A stretch of 25,329 nt of DNA from an uncultured Clostridium sp. (lineage in GTDB: Bacteria > Bacillota > Clostridia > TANB77 > CAG-508), in the NCBI GenBank assembly GCA_900553405.1, contig USDF01000024.1:1-25329 (forward strand). The letters are read 5' to 3'. A model generated the notes under the pieces. That model had not been told where the DNA came from. It did not search any database and saw only the letters and a list, made by a program, of their open reading frames with translations. Each line of letters opens with the position of its first letter. Position 1 is the stretch's first letter. The position numbers and the translations under genes are program-made. This document shows positions 21,385-25,329 of the stretch, in pieces.

Positions 21385-22245
21385 TTAAGGAGCATCTTTA
21401 CTGACATTATTTAAAATTCTATAAGTCCTACAAATATTGCAGTCATTACAAATAGAAATTCTACTTCCAAAAACTAGTTTTAATGTATTTATAAATTCAT
21501 CTTCAATACCAATTAAATGAATTTCTATTTTTCTAGGTAAAAGAGTAAGTAGTGCATTTAATGCATAATCGTTTGAAGAAAAAGAGATATCAGATAAATA
21601 TTTAGCATTGAAATTATTATCTCTTAAATTAATAAGATTTTTGTGTTCATTTAGTAGAATAGAGTTACCATTAGTGTAAATTAAGTGAACAATATTAGAA
21701 GCGGGTTCTTTTGTATCTATATATAACTTTAACAAATTTATAAATTCAGTGTATTCTTTTTCAATTACATATTCATTTACACTGGTATCTACAATTTCTT
21801 CTAAAGTACTTAAATAAGTATTTAAGCGAAATGTAACAAATCCATCTAAAATCATAGATTTATTAGAGTTTATATATTCTAATACAGAAGCCCAAATTTC
21901 TTGTTTTTTATATTTCAAATTAGAATCTTCTTCTAAAATAATATGTTCATAACAATTTTCTTCAATAAGTTTTTTTTCAAAATCATTAAAATAGAAATAT
22001 TGAAAATTTATAATTCTTCTTATTAAAATAGGTTCATAGAAAAAGATAATACAATCAGCTAGTAAATCAGATAAAAAGTTTAGAAAAGAACTTAAAGCAT
22101 TTCCTTTATAATGTATAATTACGTTATGATAACATTTGAATTTTTTACTTATAAAATAAATATTTTCTAAGGAAGAGGTTTCTATATTTTTTAATAGATA
22201 ATCTATAATTTCACTATTATTCGTTTTTATACAAAAAGACTTCAT
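21385..22245 (-). CDS. ytxC: YtxC-like sporulation protein
   Basis: A 286-aa protein resembling the YtxC family of putative sporulation proteins in Bacillus and Clostridia. The most characteristic part is DGFVTFRLNTYLSTLEEIVD followed by VNEYVIEKEYTEFINLLKLYID (residues about 133-176), matching the family's conserved block of that form. The C-terminus contains a Cys-rich SICNDCNICRTYRI. No membrane segment is evident. Biochemical function is not known for the family. The start has AAAGGGG upstream. The gene is transcribed in the same direction as the branching enzyme upstream, but a gap of about 110 nt suggests its own promoter. Confidence 0.75.
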   Translation of the reverse strand: MKSFCIKTNNSEIIDYLLKNIETSSLENIYFISKKFKCYHNVIIHYKGNALSSFLNFLSDLLADCIIFFYEPILIRRIINFQYFYFNDFEKKLIEENCYEHIILEEDSNLKYKKQEIWASVLEYINSNKSMILDGFVTFRLNTYLSTLEEIVDTSVNEYVIEKEYTEFINLLKLYIDTKEPASNIVHLIYTNGNSILLNEHKNLINLRDNNFNAKYLSDISFSSNDYALNALLTLLPRKIEIHLIGIEDEFINTLKLVFGSRISICNDCNICRTYRILNNVSKDAP

Positions 22246-22355
22246 ATCGCAAAAAAATCCCCTTTCTTTTATATGTAATTATTATCTACTAAAAAACTTT
22301 AGATATACATATTTTATTCGAAAGGGAAAATTTTGGTAACTTGTGCAATATTAAA

Positions 22356-23945
22356 TTAATAATATATTTTATAATCAATTTCAGGAAAGATACAATCTCT
22401 TTTTTCTACAAGCTTTAGAAAGTCTGTGTCTATATTGTCTTCTTTTATTTGATCATATAATTTTGTAAAACGTCCAATATGATCTTTAATTCTCTTTTTA
22501 GCATAATCAACCATTGTACCATTTGTAATAATAAATAGCCAATCACTACTTTGTGCAAGTAAAAGCTCTCTTGCACATTGATTCAAAGCTCTAATTTTTG
22601 TTTTATTTTTTTCATTATAGAATGTATGTGCAAGTTCAACCATTTTATCTCCAGCAACATGTAAATGACGATGAACATAGTCATTAGTTTCGTTAAGCCA
22701 AACTTGACTATAGCCATTTGCACCCCAACTAGAACGACAAGGTGTACATACTTGCATTTCGGGATACATATCTATATATTTACCAGGTGTAATCAATTTG
22801 AAATCATTTTGGTCAAAGTGAATTTTTTTAAATAGTATATATAACCAATATGGACCTTCATACCACCAATGACCATAAAGTTCAGCGTCATAAGGGCAAA
22901 GTATAATAGGGGGCTTATCCATAAAAGATGCGGCCATATCTATTTGTTCTTTTCTACAATCTAGGAAATGACCAGCTTGTTTTTCACAAGAGTCTTTTGC
23001 CCATTGAATGTTGTAAATATCTTTTTCTTCACTTTTTCCAGTAATTCTGTGATATTTAATTCCAGTATGCACTCTAACACCATCATGAGAAATATAAGGT
23101 TTAATGTAATCGTAAGGAGCATCATAACCAATATCTCTGTAAAATTCACGATAATTAAAATCTCCAGGATAACCATTTATAGAACTCCATACTTGTCTTG
23201 AAGATTCCATATCTCTACCAAAAGCTACAATTCCAGTAGGTGAAACAATAGGAGAGTATGTTCCATAAACAGGAGTAGGATCTGAGTATAAAATTCCATG
23301 TGTCTCAGTAATAATATATTCTATGCCAAATTCTTTTAAATATTTATCTGCCTCAGGAATATATCCACACTCAGGAAGCCATATTCCACGAGGTTTTTTA
23401 CCAAAATATTTTTCATAAGTTTGAACTCCAACTGCAATTTGCGCTTTTACAGTTTGTTCAGTTAAATATAAAATTGGAAAATATCCATGTGTTGCTCCAC
23501 ATGTTATAATTTCTAAAACACCTAAGTCTTGGAAGTGTTTAAAACCTTCAATAATATTGTCATTATAAATATCATGAAAAATATGTAAATCGTTGGAATA
23601 CCTTTCAAAATAATATTTAGAAAGGTCATTTACTCGTTTATCATATGTAGTTCTTTCAATTTCTTTTTTTGCAAGTTCAATGTGTTTTTTTAAATATTTA
23701 ATATATCTTTTTTGCAATAATTTATTATCAAGCATATTTAAAAGTGGAGGAGTCATAGACATTGTAATAGAAAACTCTACTTTTTCTTCCACTAATTTTT
23801 TAAAATTAAGTAAAAGAGGAATGTAGGTTTCTGAAATTGCTTCAAATAACCATTGTTCCTCTAAATAATTTTCACTCTCTGGGTGATGTATAAAAGGCAA
23901 ATGTGCATGTAGCACAAAGCTAACGTATCCTTTTGGTGTATTCAT
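22356..23945 (-). CDS. GH57 1,4-alpha-glucan branching enzyme (DUF1957 family)
   Basis: A 529-aa glycoside hydrolase family 57 protein of the branching-enzyme subgroup, which introduces alpha-1,6 branches into glycogen-like glucan. The N-terminus GYVSFVLHAHLPFIHHPE is the GH57 opening motif. The nucleophile lies in GIWLPECGY (Glu192) and the acid/base in LCPYDAELYGHWWYEGP (Asp353). The C-terminal helical domain includes SSWGANGYSQVWLNETNDY, typical of branching enzymes such as those of Thermus and Thermococcus. The length is close to those enzymes. It follows the DUF4912 gene by 23 nt on the same strand, an arrangement consistent with co-transcription. It probably works in storage-polysaccharide metabolism. 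Confidence 0.92.
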   Translation of the reverse strand: MNTPKGYVSFVLHAHLPFIHHPESENYLEEQWLFEAISETYIPLLLNFKKLVEEKVEFSITMSMTPPLLNMLDNKLLQKRYIKYLKKHIELAKKEIERTTYDKRVNDLSKYYFERYSNDLHIFHDIYNDNIIEGFKHFQDLGVLEIITCGATHGYFPILYLTEQTVKAQIAVGVQTYEKYFGKKPRGIWLPECGYIPEADKYLKEFGIEYIITETHGILYSDPTPVYGTYSPIVSPTGIVAFGRDMESSRQVWSSINGYPGDFNYREFYRDIGYDAPYDYIKPYISHDGVRVHTGIKYHRITGKSEEKDIYNIQWAKDSCEKQAGHFLDCRKEQIDMAASFMDKPPIILCPYDAELYGHWWYEGPYWLYILFKKIHFDQNDFKLITPGKYIDMYPEMQVCTPCRSSWGANGYSQVWLNETNDYVHRHLHVAGDKMVELAHTFYNEKNKTKIRALNQCARELLLAQSSDWLFIITNGTMVDYAKKRIKDHIGRFTKLYDQIKEDNIDTDFLKLVEKRDCIFPEIDYKIYY

Positions 23946-23968
23946 TAGTATTACTCCTTATAAATTTG

Positions 23969-24898
23969 TTAGAACTTTGAAGATGGATTTCTTAAATCTA
24001 ATTTATCAAAGCTAATTTTCTCATTTGCATACATTTTTTTATAAAACTCTTCAATAGATGAAATTTTACCAATTTTTCTAAGAAGAGAGAAACTTATAAT
24101 ATCCTTCTTTGTAGTAGCATTTGTTTTTACATTTCTAAAATACACAAATTTAGATAAATTATCAAATAATATATGATCATTTGGTGCATCTATATCATTT
24201 GAGTTTGCAATATATAAGTAATTATTATTAATTGTTACATATTCGTTTATAGGACGTCTGCCAAGTTCTATTTTATAATCACAATTGCTATCTGCAACAG
24301 TTAAATACCAACTATTTGCAAAGTCGTTTATATCTATCTCAAAAGAATAATTCATTGTTAAATTGTGAACTATTAAAACAGGCTTTGTATTGTTGAAAAA
24401 ATATTCTCCATATTCTTCAATATATTTATTTTTATCGTCATCTGAAATATCCCAATAAACAAATAGGGTGTTAGGAGTTTGAGCTAAAACTTTTACAACA
24501 GTTTGATTATAGCGATAAGGTAAGTCATAGTATTCTATAATTTCTACTTTTTCTTTTTTAGTACTTCTTTTTGTAGCAGTTGTTTTAGTTGATTTTTTTG
24601 TGTCTTTAGTAATAGATTTACCAGCAACTTTCTTAGAAGAGGATTTTACTTTTGTAGCATTAGTTGACTTATTTGAAGTTACTTTAGTAGATTTTTTGGC
24701 ACTACTTTTTGTATCTACTTTATTTGCACTAGTTTTAGATTTATTAGAAACTTTATTTTCTGCTTTTTTACTATTTTTAGAAACTTCTCTATTTGAATTA
24801 CTTTTAGATGTAGTTTCTTTTTTAGGTAATTTAGTAGTAGATCTTTTAGCACTTTTTTCTTCAATTACTTCAGTTTTTTCTTTAGCTTTTCTTGGCAT
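23969..24898 (-). CDS. DUF4912 protein with a Lys/Ser/Thr-rich N-terminal tail
   Basis: A 309-aa protein of two parts. Residues 1 to about 118 are a low-complexity basic tail of K, S, T, A and V in short imperfect repeats (KKSTKVTSNKS, KKSTKTTATKRS), similar in composition to histone-H1-like or ribosome-associated tails. Residues about 125-270 match the DUF4912 domain: YDLPYRYNQTVVKVLAQTPN, TLFVYWDIS, and later SWYLTVADSNCDYKIELGR. The domain resembles carbohydrate-binding Ig-like folds and is often found next to GH57 enzymes, as here. SD AAGGAGG lies 5 nt upstream of the ATG. Function is unknown; a glycogen-associated or scaffold role is an inference from the neighbour. Confidence 0.85.
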   Translation of the reverse strand: MPRKAKEKTEVIEEKSAKRSTTKLPKKETTSKSNSNREVSKNSKKAENKVSNKSKTSANKVDTKSSAKKSTKVTSNKSTNATKVKSSSKKVAGKSITKDTKKSTKTTATKRSTKKEKVEIIEYYDLPYRYNQTVVKVLAQTPNTLFVYWDISDDDKNKYIEEYGEYFFNNTKPVLIVHNLTMNYSFEIDINDFANSWYLTVADSNCDYKIELGRRPINEYVTINNNYLYIANSNDIDAPNDHILFDNLSKFVYFRNVKTNATTKKDIISFSLLRKIGKISSIEEFYKKMYANEKISFDKLDLRNPSSKF

Positions 24899-24938
24899 AT
24901 TTTCCTCCTTAGTAAATAACGCATTTTATTCTTAATAT

Positions 24939-24967
24939 ATACTATATCAAAAGCTAAATAAATTCAA
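24939..24967 (-). promoter_or_regulatory. Promoter of the DUF4912-GH57 operon
   Basis: On the minus strand TTGAAT (24967-24962), a 17-nt spacer and TAGTAT (24944-24939), with transcription starting about 35 nt before the ATG. Confidence 0.55.
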
Positions 24968-24987
24968 TAGAAAAAAAAATAAATAAT

Positions 24988-25004
24988 ATTACAATTATGT
25001 TACA
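24988..25004 (-). promoter_or_regulatory. WalR-like box upstream of the prepilin-like gene
   Basis: The minus strand reads TGTAAC-ATAAT-TGTAAT, a full match to TGTWAH-N5-TGTWAH. It lies about 120 nt upstream of the -35 box of the prepilin-like gene and about 20 nt behind the -35 of the divergent DUF4912 gene. Confidence 0.45.
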
Positions 25005-25126
25005 AAAAATGCAATAATTAGAAGAAGTAGTTACAACAATTATAACAAAAGTGAAATAAAAGGCTATGAATAAAATAATAGTACATTCAAAAATTCATAT
25101 TATCTATTTGTTAATGTTAAAAAGTA

Positions 25127-25155
25127 TTGACTAACAAGTAAAGTATTGTTAGAAT
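25127..25155 (+). promoter_or_regulatory. Promoter with internal palindromic operator, for the prepilin-like gene
   Basis: TTGACT (25127-25132), a 17-nt spacer and TAGAAT (25150-25155). A perfect inverted repeat, CTAACAA (25131-25137) and TTGTTAG (25146-25152), spans the spacer and overlaps both boxes, as a repressor operator would. Confidence 0.65.
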
Positions 25156-25256
25156 ATTTTTATAAAAGAAAGTAACAACTTATAAACATAAAATTATTTT
25201 ATATTTTAAATATTTGTTGGAAATACTAAAGTAAAAATAGGAGGGAACGAAAGAAA

Positions 25257-25329
25257 ATGAGAAAACAAAAAGGTATAACATTAATAGCATTAGTAGTAAC
25301 AGTAATAGTGCTAATAATATTAGCAGGAG
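25257..25329 (+). CDS. Prepilin-like protein (type IV pilin N-terminal motif), truncated by the window
   Basis: The first 24 residues start MRKQKGITLIALVVTVIV and continue as a hydrophobic helix. A short basic leader ends in Gly, followed by the class III-type prepilin pattern G-I-T-L-I and a long hydrophobic stretch. This is the prepilin peptidase cleavage and methylation site; cleavage is expected after Gly6. The usual Glu at mature position 5 is replaced by Ala, as is common in Clostridia proteins of this kind. The SD AGGAGG lies 12 nt upstream of the ATG. The remainder is outside the window, so it could be a pilin, a pseudopilin or a surface protein with this anchor. Confidence 0.8.
   Translation, partial: MRKQKGITLIALVVTVIVLIILAG

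Larger units (their letters stand above)
24899..25256. other. 358-nt intergenic region between divergent genes
   Basis: I see no convincing gene here. It holds a minus-strand promoter for the DUF4912 gene, a WalR-like box, a run of TTACA-like motifs between about 24988 and 25045, and a plus-strand promoter with an internal palindrome for the prepilin-like gene. A 22-codon frame near 25066 has no SD. Confidence 0.6.

Noticed and set aside
1..25329. CRISPR arrays, rRNA genes, prophage or transposase genes
   Set aside because: I looked for regularly spaced direct repeats, conserved rRNA segments and transposase or integrase motifs and saw none in the window.

Overview
The window is about 25.3 kb of very AT-rich DNA with short intergenic gaps, strong Shine-Dalgarno sequences and TTGACA/TATAAT-type promoters. 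Two sporulation-family membrane or cytosolic proteins (YlbJ and YtxC), a MurT/GatD pair, YvcK, a TrmH-family methylase and a Clostridia-style prepilin N-terminus point to a low-GC, probably spore-forming member of the Clostridia (Bacillota). The species cannot be named from the sequence.

Layout. 1-937: 3' part of the housekeeping sigma factor gene (rpoD). 1059-1135: tRNA-Met(CAT) on the minus strand, with a perfect consensus promoter. 1227-3167 (minus): two small unknown proteins and ylbJ. 3355-6874 (plus): mfd, interrupted by a +1 frame change at 6319. 6972-7560: a Phd/YefM-RelE/ParE toxin-antitoxin pair. 7794-8579: TrmH/SpoU rRNA methylase. 8719-8871: a hidden 50-aa gene with its own promoter and structured leader. 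8932-9883 (minus): yvcK, also interrupted by a +1 frame change. 9985-11376 (minus): asnS. 11599-12627: flippase-like membrane protein. 12738-16519: aspS, a peptide deformylase-MnmA fusion and a small coiled-coil protein. 16570-17406 (minus): membrane-anchored polysaccharide deacetylase. 17534-19627: murT and a GatD-like protein lacking its glutaminase residues. 19722-20753: a small membrane protein and a charged coiled-coil protein. 20832-20934: a two-hairpin RNA element ahead of a rhodanese gene. 21385-24898 (minus): ytxC, a GH57 alpha-glucan branching enzyme and a DUF4912 protein. 25257 to the end: start of a prepilin-like protein.

The most notable observation concerns the codon CGG. By manual reading, only two in-frame CGG codons occur in all the coding sequence here. 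They lie exactly where mfd and yvcK need a +1 shift to restore full-length conserved proteins. In both cases the context is A-CGG-A, and skipping the C gives a conserved glycine codon, GGA. Sixteen other CGG trinucleotides inside genes are all out of phase. This suggests CGG may be an unassigned or nearly unread codon at which ribosomes shift +1, or that a special tRNA reads CGGA as glycine. A systematic sequencing error is the main alternative.

Other points of interest are a family of GGGAC/GTCCC palindromic repeats, one embedded in the mfd reading frame and one supplying the end of the deacetylase gene; two WalR-like boxes (TGTWAH-N5-TGTWAH) upstream of a membrane protein and the prepilin-like gene; the deformylase-MnmA fusion; and the glutaminase-dead GatD homologue.
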